A DNA stretch of 64,000 nt from G965227875 sp965227875 (GTDB taxonomy: Bacteria; Pseudomonadota; Alphaproteobacteria; Rhizobiales; JAJFHC01): NCBI GenBank assembly GCA_965227875.1, contig OZ245783.1, positions 5,252,572-5,316,571 on the forward strand, in the 5' to 3' direction. The notes beneath the pieces were generated by a model. It did not search any database, was not told where the DNA came from, and saw nothing but the letters and a program-made list of their open reading frames with translations. Within the stretch, counting starts at the first letter, position 1, and every line of letters begins with the position of its first letter. Shown one piece after another: positions 9,514-17,885 of the stretch. The position numbers and the translations under genes were made by a program.

Positions 9514-9665
9514 TTCAACCTTATTAAGATCTCGGATTAGGCCCTGTTTTCATTGGACATTCCAGAAACCCGGACGCAAACTCCCCAACCTGCCTGCAGC
9601 CTGCGGTTCGTCTGGCACGGCCGGAGCGTGCCCGTCCCCCTCGCCCACCAGGAAAGACCGTCATC

Positions 9666-10286
9666 ATGTTTCTCGCCACAATCGCGCTCATCTGGGGCAT
9701 CGCGGCCGTCACCCCGGGACCGAACTTCCTCGTCATCGTCCGCGCCTCGCTGACCGGCGACCGGAAAGTCGCCATGGCCACAGTCGCGGGCACGATCGCC
9801 GGCACGTTCGTCTGGGGCGTGGCGGGCTGGCTCGGCATCACCGCGCTGTTCGCCGCCGCCCCCTTCGCATTTGTCGCCCTGAAGATTGTCGGCGGCATCT
9901 ACATCGCCTGGCTCGGCCTGCGGATCCTGTGGAACGCCCGCACGCCCGGACCGGGCGTCACGCAGGTTACGCGCCCAGCACGCGCCCTCAGCCCGTCTGG
10001 CGGATTCCGCCTCGCGCTTGCGACCAGCATCGCAAATCCGAAATCCGCCGTCTTCGTCGCCAGCCTGTTCGCCGCCGCCCTGCCGGCCGGCTATCACTGG
10101 AGCCAGGGGGTCGTCGCCGTGCTCATGATGATGGCCATATCGGGAACCTGGTATTCAGGCCTCGCGCTCGTTCTGGCGAAGCCGTCGGTCGCACAAGCCT
10201 ACAACCGGGCCCGCCGCGCGATAGACATCGCCACCGGCGCCGTCTTCCTCGCCTTCGGGGCGAAACTGGCCCTGTCGGAACGGTGA
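9666..10286 (+). CDS. LysE/RhtB-family amino-acid or metabolite exporter
   Basis: A 206-residue inner-membrane protein of the LysE superfamily. The N-terminal signature is clear (IAAVTPGPNFLVIV, GTIAGTFVWG), followed by the KIVGGIYIAWLGLRI segment and about six hydrophobic helices. AGGAAAG upstream of the ATG supports the start. It is divergent from acuR with the operator in between. The substrate cannot be told from sequence. Confidence 0.92.
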   Translation: MFLATIALIWGIAAVTPGPNFLVIVRASLTGDRKVAMATVAGTIAGTFVWGVAGWLGITALFAAAPFAFVALKIVGGIYIAWLGLRILWNARTPGPGVTQVTRPARALSPSGGFRLALATSIANPKSAVFVASLFAAALPAGYHWSQGVVAVLMMMAISGTWYSGLALVLAKPSVAQAYNRARRAIDIATGAVFLAFGAKLALSER

Positions 10287-10317
10287 CGCGGGCACGGCCG
10301 TCGGCTTGAAGCATCTT

Positions 10318-10340
10318 CGCGGTAAAATTTACAATCCGCG
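10318..10340. promoter_or_regulatory. Imperfect palindrome upstream of the ureide genes
   Basis: CGCGG and CCGCG flank a palindromic GTAAAATTTAC, 55 bp upstream of the puuE-uraD start. It could be an operator for a ureide regulator; no regulator gene is adjacent, so this is weak. Confidence 0.3.
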
Positions 10341-10394
10341 TCAGCCGATCGCGCTAAACTCCTGAAAGGACTCACGGACAGCCGGGCCTGACGA

Positions 10395-11816
10395 ATGACG
10401 CGCTACGAAAGAGACATGCGGGGCTATGGCCCGGTCACGCCATCCGGATGCTGGCCCGGCAACGCCAGGATCGCGGTGCAGTTCGTCATCAATTACGAGG
10501 AAGGCGGCGAAAACTGCCTCCTGCATGGCGACGGCCAGTCCGAAGCGTTTCTCTCGGAAGTCGTCGGCGCGGCCAACTGGCCCGGCCAGCGGCACTGGAA
10601 CATGGAATCCATGTACGAGTACGGCGCGCGCGCCGGCTTCTGGCGGCTGCACCGTCTGTTCACCCATGCCGCCATCCCCGTGACGGTCTACGGTGTGGCG
10701 ACAGCGCTGGCGCGCTCGCCCGACCAGGTCGCGGCCATGCAGGACGCCGGCTGGGAGATTGCGTCGCACGGCCTCAAGTGGATCGAGTACAAGGACTTTT
10801 CGGAAGACGAAGAGCGTGCGCATCTCCGCGAGACCCTCCGCCTCCATCGCGAGGTGACCGGCGCCGACCCCGCCGGCTTCTATCTCGGTCGCACCTCGAT
10901 GCACACGCTCCGGCTCGCCGCATCGGAGGCGAATTTTGAATACCTGTCGGACAGTTATGCCGACGACCTGCCCTACTGGATCGAGGTGGACGGCAAGGCG
11001 CAGCTCGTCATCCCCTATACGCTCGACACCAACGACATGCGCTTCGCCACGCCGCAGGGCTTCAATTCCGGCGACCAGTTCTTCGCCTATCTGCGCGACG
11101 CGTTCGACGTGCTCTACGAGGAGGGCGCCGCCGGGGCGCCGAAGCTTCTCAATATCGGCCTGCACTGCCGGCTCGCCGGACGGCCGGGCCGCACGGCCGC
11201 GTTGAAGCGCTTCATCGAACATGTCCGCGCCCATGACGGCGTCTGGATCGCCCGGCGCATCGACATTGCGCGGCACTGGAAGCACGCGCACCCCCATACC
11301 CCTCCCGCACTCCGCCCGTCGCGCATGACGAGAGCCGAGTTCGTCGAAAGGTTCGGCACCATATTCGAACATTCGCCGTGGATCGCCGAGCGTGCTTTCG
11401 AACTGGAACTCGGACCGGCCCACGACAGCGCCGGGGGCCTGCACAACGCGCTTGCCCGGATGTTCCGTTCGGCGGGCCGCGACGAGCGTGTCGCCGTCCT
11501 GAACGCCCACCCGGATCTTGCCGGCAAGCTCGCGGCGGCGAAACGGCTGACGGCGGAATCGGCTGCCGAGCAGGCGGGCGCGGGCCTCGATGCGCTCACG
11601 GACTCCGAGCGCGCCCGGTTCACGGACCTGAACCAAACCTACAGGGCGAAGTTCGGATTTCCTTTCATCATCGCCGTCAAGGGCCTGAACAAGAAGGATA
11701 TTCTTGAAGCTTTCGAATCCCGGATAAACCATGATGCGGACACCGAGTTCGCAACGGCCTGCGGGCAGGTCGAACGCATTGCCCTGATGCGCCTCAGGGA
11801 CATGCTGCCGGGATGA
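10395..11816 (+). CDS. Fusion of allantoinase PuuE and OHCU decarboxylase UraD
   Basis: A 473-residue two-domain enzyme. Residues ~1-310 are a PuuE-type (polysaccharide-deacetylase-fold, metal-independent) allantoinase: NYEEGGE, WEIASHGLKWIEY and the region around GRTSMHT. Residues ~312-473 are 2-oxo-4-hydroxy-4-carboxy-5-ureidoimidazoline decarboxylase: EHSPWIAERA with the catalytic histidine, NAHPDLAGKLA and KFGFPFIIAVKG. The two steps are consecutive in uric acid breakdown, OHCU to (S)-allantoin to allantoate, so the fusion couples them. The next gene, 28 bp downstream, would continue the pathway. Confidence 0.94.
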   Translation: MTRYERDMRGYGPVTPSGCWPGNARIAVQFVINYEEGGENCLLHGDGQSEAFLSEVVGAANWPGQRHWNMESMYEYGARAGFWRLHRLFTHAAIPVTVYGVATALARSPDQVAAMQDAGWEIASHGLKWIEYKDFSEDEERAHLRETLRLHREVTGADPAGFYLGRTSMHTLRLAASEANFEYLSDSYADDLPYWIEVDGKAQLVIPYTLDTNDMRFATPQGFNSGDQFFAYLRDAFDVLYEEGAAGAPKLLNIGLHCRLAGRPGRTAALKRFIEHVRAHDGVWIARRIDIARHWKHAHPHTPPALRPSRMTRAEFVERFGTIFEHSPWIAERAFELELGPAHDSAGGLHNALARMFRSAGRDERVAVLNAHPDLAGKLAAAKRLTAESAAEQAGAGLDALTDSERARFTDLNQTYRAKFGFPFIIAVKGLNKKDILEAFESRINHDADTEFATACGQVERIALMRLRDMLPG

Positions 11817-11844
11817 GAGCGCACCGCAAGAGCCAACCGATGCC

Positions 11845-12671
11845 ATGAGCGAACCGACCTATTTCTCCCCCTCCGGCGGTCATCCGCACCAGACCGACCT
11901 CATGACCGGCCGCGCCGTCTTCACCGAGGCCTATGCGGTGATCCCCGCCGGGGTCATGCGCGACATCGTCACGAGCTGCCTGCCGCATTGGGACAAGACC
12001 CGTCTCTGGGTCCTCGCCCGTCCGATGACCGGCTTCGCGGAGACGTTCTCCCAGTACATCATGGAACTGCAGCCCGGCGGCGGCAGCGAACGGCCCGATA
12101 ACGATCCGGACGCCCAAGCGGTGCTCTTCGTGACGCAGGGCGAACTGACGCTGACGGTGGACGGCAGCACGCACGTGATGACGCCCGGCGGCTACGCCTA
12201 TGTGCCGGCGGGCGCAGGCTGGACGGCGCGAAACGCTGGCGGCAGCGTGACCTGTTTCCACTGGATCCGGAAGGCCTACGAGGCCGTCGAGGGCGTGGAT
12301 CCGCCGAAGTCCTTCGTGGTCAATGAACGCGACATCGCGCCGGTCGAGATGCCGGGGACCAACGGCGTCTGGTCCACGACGCGGTTCGTCGATCCCGCGG
12401 ACATGGCCCACGACATGCACGTCACCATCGTCAATTTCGAACCCGGCGGCGTGATCCCGTTCGAGGAGACCCATGTCATGGAGCACGGTCTCTACGTTCT
12501 CGAGGGCAAGGCCGTCTACAAGCTCACCGCGACTGGGTCGAGGTCGAGGCAGGCGACTTCATGTGGCTGCGCGCCTTCTGCCCCCAGGCCTGCTACGCCG
12601 GCGGCCCCGGCCGCTTCCGCTACCTCCTCTACAAGGACGTCAACCGCCACGCCGCACTCACGCGGCGTTGA
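11845..12671 (+). pseudogene. allE: (S)-ureidoglycine aminohydrolase-like bicupin gene, frameshifted near the end
   Basis: Up to about 12522 the frame encodes a two-cupin protein of the AllE/UGlyAH type (QTDLMTGRAVFTEAYAVIP, then the second cupin PFEETHVMEHGLYVLEGKAVYKL with the E-X2-H-X3-H metal ligands). These enzymes release ammonia from ureidoglycine. At 12523-12528 the family-typical reading is lost. One missing base would restore the +1 frame, which carries RDWVEVEAGDFMWLRAFCPQ and YKDVNRHAAL before TGA at 12669-12671. Without correction the frame runs to 12732 with an unrelated Ser/Thr/Pro tail and loses the glutamine ligand of the metal site. Either a real recent frameshift or a sequencing error. 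Confidence 0.82.
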
Positions 12672-12703
12672 GACACACGCACGCCCGGACCCTCAACCCG
12701 CCA

Positions 12704-12770
12704 TCTTTTCCGGGCCTGACCCGGTAATCTAGCGACACCCCCCCGCCCTCGCTCTCCGCTCGATGCGCGG
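12704..12770 (+). repeat. Left direct repeat bounding the AT-rich island
   Basis: About 66 bp, containing GACCCGG and CCCCCCGCCCTCGCT, matches 15644-15709 in the same orientation with roughly ten differences and one single-base gap. AT-rich DNA begins right after it. Confidence 0.85.
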
Positions 12771-12957
12771 CCGTCGAATTTCCGACCAGTAAAAGTCTTC
12801 CAATTTCATTACAAAAAAGAGCAATACGTTCGCAATCAAACACAAAATACTGTTTTGAGATTCTATTTAACCTCAAACATAATAACCAACACAAACGTAT
12901 ATAAATAGCCCGATAAACGAAACAAATAACGATATGATCAAGACTCATATGCAAAAT

Positions 12958-14130
12958 TCACAAAAGGAGATTTTCACGGCTATCTAACTTTCGTATCCCC
13001 TGCTGGAGCAAATGTTTATATAGAAGGCTCGCTCCAGAACTACCCGGCAAATAGGTCTCGCTGTTAAAGTCGGAATCTGTAAGTTTCACTCGATCAAAGA
13101 TTTTGGCAAATTCCTCCTGTTCGACGACGCGAGGTTTATCCACTATTTCCAAAAATGCGTCTTTTAGAAAACGAATCATGGCATTAAAACCAGTTGTTCT
13201 GGCGAGCACTTGGCCTTGCTCATCATTTTCCCACGCTTCCGGCCACCTATCCCGAACGGCTTCGAAAAAGTTCGAAACTATCAACAGGACCGAAAGAGCA
13301 TCTTCTTTACGATAAAAATCGACAAATATTTTAGTCTGCCAATTCTCACCTGGTTCAACCTTCGAACCCAACCCCCAAATGCTCTTACTACGTTCTTTTT
13401 CTTGATCCTTCGGGAGGTGTCGCAAAATACCGTTCACAACGGTCGCTTGTGCGAGGGTCTCTCCGTCAACCCCCGGGGTACGCTTGCCGAGACGCTTAAT
13501 CCTATGGTGAAAAGGACCATTCTCATCTCGATTCAAAGCCACAACGACGTCATGAGCCATCTTATATGGGCTGTTTTCCTTCGCATAATCCAGTAAATCA
13601 TACATCAATGACTTATTGACCTTAGTCTGCGCAAGATTTACACGAGAGAAAATTTCCGCTTGGTCCGCAATGTCCGCGCCAACAAAGATAGATACATTGA
13701 CTTCAAAAAGACCCTTGGAATGATCTCTTTCGGTTAGTCCAGCCAAACGATGCTGACCGTCTATTACAAATGCTGCAGCCTCAACGGGGATAGGGGTATC
13801 ACCTTCTTCGTCTGAACCTTCGTAGCCAACGACATTGAGATTGAACAAACCTTCGCATCCGGCAACTTCATCCAGTTCGACGCATCTTTCATCGACGGCA
13901 AGAATGATTGAGGTCGGAAATGTAGCGTATTCCAGATTCACATACGCTTTTAACGATTTTAAACGGCTTGGCGACAAATCGCGCTGTATGCCATCAATGC
14001 TTCCCGGGTCGCCCTCCTCAAAAGTCCGCACGTCAACAGTCGCAATTTCTAGAAGGTCACGGCTGTCGATCGCACCGATGTAAAATTCGCCGATAGGCTG
14101 GTCAACTTTGAGAACCTTTAAGGATTTCAT
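12958..14130 (-). CDS. DGQHR-domain protein (DndB-like, ParB/sulfiredoxin-type fold)
   Basis: A 390-residue protein with the diagnostic DGQHR motif at residues 124-128 (FVIDGQHRLAGL), preceded by RDLSPSRLKSLKAYV and FPTSIILAVDE as in the DGQHR family. That family includes DndB, the regulator of phosphorothioate DNA modification, and many orphan members in mobile islands; the molecular function of orphans is not established. Codon and base use is strikingly AT-rich compared with flanking genes. The ATG overlaps the stop of the membrane-protein gene by 4 bp (ATGA), so the two are co-translated. No dndACDE genes are present in the window. Confidence 0.85.
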   Translation of the reverse strand: MKSLKVLKVDQPIGEFYIGAIDSRDLLEIATVDVRTFEEGDPGSIDGIQRDLSPSRLKSLKAYVNLEYATFPTSIILAVDERCVELDEVAGCEGLFNLNVVGYEGSDEEGDTPIPVEAAAFVIDGQHRLAGLTERDHSKGLFEVNVSIFVGADIADQAEIFSRVNLAQTKVNKSLMYDLLDYAKENSPYKMAHDVVVALNRDENGPFHHRIKRLGKRTPGVDGETLAQATVVNGILRHLPKDQEKERSKSIWGLGSKVEPGENWQTKIFVDFYRKEDALSVLLIVSNFFEAVRDRWPEAWENDEQGQVLARTTGFNAMIRFLKDAFLEIVDKPRVVEQEEFAKIFDRVKLTDSDFNSETYLPGSSGASLLYKHLLQQGIRKLDSRENLLL

Positions 14131-14711
14131 TTTGCACCAACACTCTTCGCAGCCGCCTTTTGTTTATTCAACAGGTCAGCACGTTCTTCAGGGTTCTCAC
14201 GGTCTACGACATCTGTGAGATTGAATTCATGCACTCGGAACGAAACAAATCCCCAAACGAAGAGCATAAACCCGTATCCAAAAAAGCCGACCCAAACGAT
14301 TGGAGGATGTATCGCTTCGGAGAATCCCTTTGTCTCCGACAAGACGAACCAACCTGCTGCAGCAAAACCAAACGCCAAAAATAGAGTGAAAAAATTAAGC
14401 ACTCCTCCCAACGCCCTATTATTCAGCGCAGCAAGCGAAACCAATGCACCTGCTAGTCCAAGTATCGGAAGGACGAGTTCTCCAGCATCCCAAAAAGCCC
14501 AAAATTTTGATCTAACCGCGTCTCCTGATAAGTCTCCCGCGCTCGGCGTAAAGGGTATCGAGAGCAAAAGAAATGGAGTAAATGTAAATAATAATGTAAA
14601 AAATACTTCTGCTATAGCGCGCCAAAAAGGGTTATATAAAAGTGATTTTTTCATTCTTTCTTTAACCCTCGAGAATACACTCGAAAGACTGTCATTTGCG
14701 ACCAAAAACAT
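14127..14711 (-). CDS. Small membrane protein of the methylase-DGQHR cassette (unknown function)
   Basis: I do not recognise this 194-residue protein. It has about four hydrophobic segments (~33-52, 80-95, 104-126, 138-157) and a charged C-terminal tail (DRENPEERADLLNKQKAAAKS) expected in the cytoplasm. The longest start (14709-14711) has AGAGG upstream and overlaps dam by 20 bp; an alternative ATG at 14652-14654 begins MKKSLLYNPFW and would still overlap nothing else important. It is locked between dam and the DGQHR gene by overlaps on both sides, so it is very likely part of the same system. Confidence 0.75.
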   Translation of the reverse strand: MFLVANDSLSSVFSRVKERMKKSLLYNPFWRAIAEVFFTLLFTFTPFLLLSIPFTPSAGDLSGDAVRSKFWAFWDAGELVLPILGLAGALVSLAALNNRALGGVLNFFTLFLAFGFAAAGWFVLSETKGFSEAIHPPIVWVGFFGYGFMLFVWGFVSFRVHEFNLTDVVDRENPEERADLLNKQKAAAKSVGAK

Positions 14712-15492
14712 ACAACGCCTCTGTTGTCGTTTTTCTGTGTATGGACGACCCAGAAATAACCGATGATCGCCCTATCGATCTAGATTGTCCGGCTCCGTTA
14801 TAGAGGTTCCGAATGCTATAATGATCGGCATTCGTGAGAACGACGATTGCGCCCTTGTCAACTGCACCTCGAATGCAAGAACTCAGCCTAACCTGATCAT
14901 CCCAACTGAATATGTTTTGATTATATTTTACAAAACCATTCATATTGTGGGCTGTTGTATAAGGTGGATCAACAAACACTAAGTCTCCTGAACTTGCCTT
15001 TGCAATTGTTTTTGAAAAGTCCGCGCACTCAATTTCCACTCCTCTAAGAGCTAAGCTGATTTCCTGAAAGTCCTCATCCTCAAAAATGATTTTTGTTTTT
15101 GTTCCAATCGGAACATTGAACTGCCCCTTTAAATTTTCGCGATACAAACCATTCCAACAAGTTCTATTCAAATACAAAAATTGCGCTGCTCGCGTGTGCG
15201 CAGTTCTTCGCACACGTCTCCTCTCTTTATAATAAAATTCCTTACTATGAAGCCTCTGGAGTCTATTTAGTTCAGAATAAACATACTCCCAAGAATCACG
15301 AATTGCACAATATGTCTCAATTAATCTATGATTAACATCAGCAATTAATGCTGATTTTGGTTGCAAGTGAAAAAAAACTGCGCCACCACCCAAGAACGGC
15401 TCAATATACTTTCCAGAAAAATTGGGCATTTCGAAATCTGGATCAGCAAACAGCCAACGTTTACCTCCCGCCCATTTCAGAAATGGTTTCAA
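14692..15492 (-). CDS. Dam-family (D12) DNA adenine-N6 methyltransferase
   Basis: A 266-residue enzyme transferring methyl from S-adenosylmethionine to adenine N6 in DNA. Conserved parts are FLKWAGGKRW at the N-terminus, the AdoMet loop EPFLGGGAVFF (31-41) and the catalytic DPPY at 175-178; LNRTCWNGLYREN (109-121) is the Dam-type target-domain segment. GATC specificity is likely but not provable here. Translation appears to begin at TTG (15490-15492) with GGAGA eight bases upstream. No cognate restriction nuclease is adjacent, and base composition is AT-rich. First gene of the three-gene island operon. Confidence 0.92.
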   Translation of the reverse strand: MKPFLKWAGGKRWLFADPDFEMPNFSGKYIEPFLGGGAVFFHLQPKSALIADVNHRLIETYCAIRDSWEYVYSELNRLQRLHSKEFYYKERRRVRRTAHTRAAQFLYLNRTCWNGLYRENLKGQFNVPIGTKTKIIFEDEDFQEISLALRGVEIECADFSKTIAKASSGDLVFVDPPYTTAHNMNGFVKYNQNIFSWDDQVRLSSCIRGAVDKGAIVVLTNADHYSIRNLYNGAGQSRSIGRSSVISGSSIHRKTTTEALYVFGRK

Positions 15493-15527
15493 GAAAATTT
15501 CTCCAGAAGCTACTGTATTCCCTCTCT

Positions 15528-15556
15528 GTAATCGCGTTACATGAAAAGGTTGTCAA
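15528..15556 (-). promoter_or_regulatory. Possible promoter of the dam-containing operon
   Basis: On the minus strand a perfect TTGACA (plus-strand 15551-15556) lies about 60 bp upstream of the TTG start of dam. The -10 at the right distance (GATTAC) is poor, so only the -35 is convincing. Confidence 0.3.
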
Positions 15557-15643
15557 CTACATTATTCAGAAAAATTACAGTACATCCACCAAATTTACAG
15601 ATAGCCCTATTCTTCAGACGCTGCCCCCACCCCCCCACCCCGG

Positions 15644-15709
15644 TCTTTGCCGGGCGCGACCCGGCGATCCAGCGACGCCCCCCGCCCTCGCTTCCCGCTG
15701 GATACGCGG
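15644..15709 (+). repeat. Right direct repeat bounding the AT-rich island (REP family)
   Basis: The second copy of the 66-bp repeat at 12704-12770. The adjoining GGATACGCGGGTCAAGCCCGCGC (15700-15722, a hairpin) is the inverse of an element repeated at 58.9-60.3 kb, so this is a genomic REP-type sequence. The 605-bp gap between dam and paaI (15493-16097) otherwise holds no gene that I can support. Confidence 0.8.
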
Positions 15710-15880
15710 GTCAAGCCCGCGCAAGGCGAAGACGGAGGGCTTTTTCAGTCCCTTTTAGGCAGCGACATCCGGAGGCCGCGCAAAGCGAATTGGGGGCTTT
15801 GCTTGGCCCGGCAGGTCAGGCGGTTCCACGGGCCTAGCCCGCCCTTCGAGCCAGGCGGCTTCAGTGGACCATTCTCCCCC

Positions 15881-15908
15881 CGAATTGCCGGCGAAGGCCG
15901 GCATCCAG
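15881..15908 (-). repeat. REP element, inverse of the 48-kb repeat core
   Basis: CGAATTGCCGGCGAAGGCCG followed by GCATCCAG is the reverse complement of the hairpin core found at 48.17, 48.35 and 48.55 kb. A GCCGGC stem is visible. Confidence 0.7.
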
Positions 15909-16097
15909 GAAGGCCTGCCGGGGCCGCGGTCATCGGGGCCCGACTTGACGTCCGCGGCACGGTCCCGGACACGGCCCGGGCGTGGGTACTCCGTCGATCG
16001 TCCGAGCTCCCTTTCCTGATACTAATTCTTGCGCGCTCTTCGGGATTTCCGTATCACTTTCACCCATAAGAGAAAATCGCACGGGGAGGCGCGGTTC

Positions 16098-16556
16098 ATG
16101 ACCGCTGGTGATGAGGCCCAGGATCTGGCGGAACGCGCGGCAGCCGCCATGTTTGCGGAAGACAGGGCTTCGCGCGGGCTCGGCATGGAGATCGCCTCCG
16201 TCGCACCCGGCAAGGCCACACTCACCATGGCCGTACGCGACGACATGGTGAACGGGCACGGCATCTGCCACGGCGGCTTCATCTTCCTGCTCGCCGACTC
16301 CGCCTTCGCCTTTGCCTGCAACAGCTACAACCTGTCGACCGTCGCCGCCCATGCCGACATTTCCTTCGTCAAGGCAGCATCCGCCGGCGACACGCTGACG
16401 GCCAGCGCCCGCGAGACGTTCCGCGCCGGCCGCAATGGCATCTACGACATCGAGGTCACCGACCAGACCGGCGCCGTCGTCGCCCATTTCCGGGGCAAGT
16501 CGCGCACCATCAAAGGCACAGTCATCCCAGAACTCGACGATCGACCGGAGACCTGA
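16098..16556 (+). CDS. paaI: Hydroxyphenylacetyl-CoA thioesterase PaaI
   Basis: A 152-residue hotdog-fold thioesterase. The PaaI signature NGHGICHGGFIFLLADSAFAFACNSYN is present at about 55-80, with the catalytic aspartate in the LADSAFA helix. PaaI clears dead-end CoA esters in phenylacetate breakdown. The start at 16098 is supported by GGGGAGG at 16083-16089; an upstream in-frame ATG lacks one. It leads paaI-paaK-paaX with a 3-bp gap to paaK. Confidence 0.95.
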   Translation: MTAGDEAQDLAERAAAAMFAEDRASRGLGMEIASVAPGKATLTMAVRDDMVNGHGICHGGFIFLLADSAFAFACNSYNLSTVAAHADISFVKAASAGDTLTASARETFRAGRNGIYDIEVTDQTGAVVAHFRGKSRTIKGTVIPELDDRPET

Positions 16557-16559
16557 CCC

Positions 16560-17885
16560 ATGACCACGACACCGGCTGCGGACTACGCGGCGCCAAAGGA
16601 CCTGCTCGATCCGATCGAGGTGGCCAGCCGCGATGAAATCTCCGCCCTTCAGTTGAATCGGCTTCGCAAATCTCTCAGCCATGCCTATGAAAACGTTGAA
16701 CATTACCGAAAGATGTTCGACGACCACGGCGTCCATCCGGACGACCTGAAATCTCTGGAGGATCTCGCCAGGTTTCCGTTTACCGCCAAGGACGACCTGC
16801 GCCAGACCTACCCGTTCGGCATGTTCGCCGTGCCCCGCGAGCAGGTCGTGCGCATTCATGCGTCGAGCGGCACCACGGGCAAACCCACCGTCGTGGGGTA
16901 CACGAAGAACGACGTCGACATGTGGGCCGAGGTCGTCGCCCGGTCCATGCGGGCCGCCGGCACGCGCCCCGGCGATATCGTCCATATCGCCTACGGCTAC
17001 GGCCTCTTTACCGGCGGGCTCGGTGCCCACTACGGCGCCGAGCGCCTGGGCTGCACCGTCATCCCCATGTCGGGCGGCCAGTCCGCGCGCCAGATCCAGC
17101 TCATTGCCGACTTCCGGCCCAAGGTCATCATGGTGACGCCGTCCTACATGCTGAACCTGCTCGACGAGATGGACCGCCAGGGCATGGACCCGCGGGAGAA
17201 CTCGCTCGAAATCGGCATTTACGGTGCGGAACCGTGGACACAGGACATCCGCGAGGCCATCGAGAGCCGCGCCCACATGCACGCCGTCGACATTTACGGC
17301 CTGTCCGAGGTCATCGGCCCGGGCGTGGCCAATGAATGCATCGAGACGAAGGACGGCCTGCATATCTGGGAGGACCATTTCTACCCGGAGATCATCGATC
17401 CGGAGACCGGCGAGGTTCTTCCCGACGGCGAGTTCGGCGAACTCGTGTTCACCTCCCTGACCAAGGAGGCCCTGCCCGTGGTGCGCTACCGCACCCGCGA
17501 TCTGACCCGCCTCCAGCCGGGTACCGCGCGCACGATGCGGCGCATGGAAAAGATCACCGGACGGTCCGACGACATGCTCATCATTCGCGGCGTGAACGTG
17601 TTCCCGACCCAGATCGAGGAGCTCGTGCTTCGCGTCGAACGGCTCGCCCCGCACTACCAGCTCGAGCTCTACAAGTCCGGCAACTTGGACGCCCTTCGCG
17701 CCAATGTGGAGATCGACACCGCGGGTGACGCCGGCGAAGACACCCGCAGGGCCGCCGCCGACAGGCTCGCCCGGCATGCCAAGGACATGATCGGCATCTC
17801 CATAGAGGTGATCTGCCACCCGCCCGGCGGTGTCGCCCGCTCCGAGGGCAAGGCGCAGCGCGTTGTCGACCGGCGCGGCGACTGA
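16560..17885 (+). CDS. paaK: Phenylacetate-CoA ligase PaaK
   Basis: A 441-residue adenylate-forming enzyme activating phenylacetate to phenylacetyl-CoA with ATP and CoA, the entry step for the PaaABCE epoxidase encoded at 1.7-5.4 kb. The P-loop-like HASSGTTGKPTVVGYT (about 100-115), YGAEPWT and the C-terminal hinge region GRSDDMLIIRGVNVFPTQIE are typical of PaaK. Length is standard. It lies 3 bp after paaI and its stop overlaps the start of paaX. Confidence 0.97.
   Translation: MTTTPAADYAAPKDLLDPIEVASRDEISALQLNRLRKSLSHAYENVEHYRKMFDDHGVHPDDLKSLEDLARFPFTAKDDLRQTYPFGMFAVPREQVVRIHASSGTTGKPTVVGYTKNDVDMWAEVVARSMRAAGTRPGDIVHIAYGYGLFTGGLGAHYGAERLGCTVIPMSGGQSARQIQLIADFRPKVIMVTPSYMLNLLDEMDRQGMDPRENSLEIGIYGAEPWTQDIREAIESRAHMHAVDIYGLSEVIGPGVANECIETKDGLHIWEDHFYPEIIDPETGEVLPDGEFGELVFTSLTKEALPVVRYRTRDLTRLQPGTARTMRRMEKITGRSDDMLIIRGVNVFPTQIEELVLRVERLAPHYQLELYKSGNLDALRANVEIDTAGDAGEDTRRAAADRLARHAKDMIGISIEVICHPPGGVARSEGKAQRVVDRRGD

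Noticed and set aside
12958..14130. A complete Dnd phosphorothioation system
   Set aside because: Only a DGQHR protein is present; no dndA, dndC, dndD or dndE genes are seen, so it is not called DndB.
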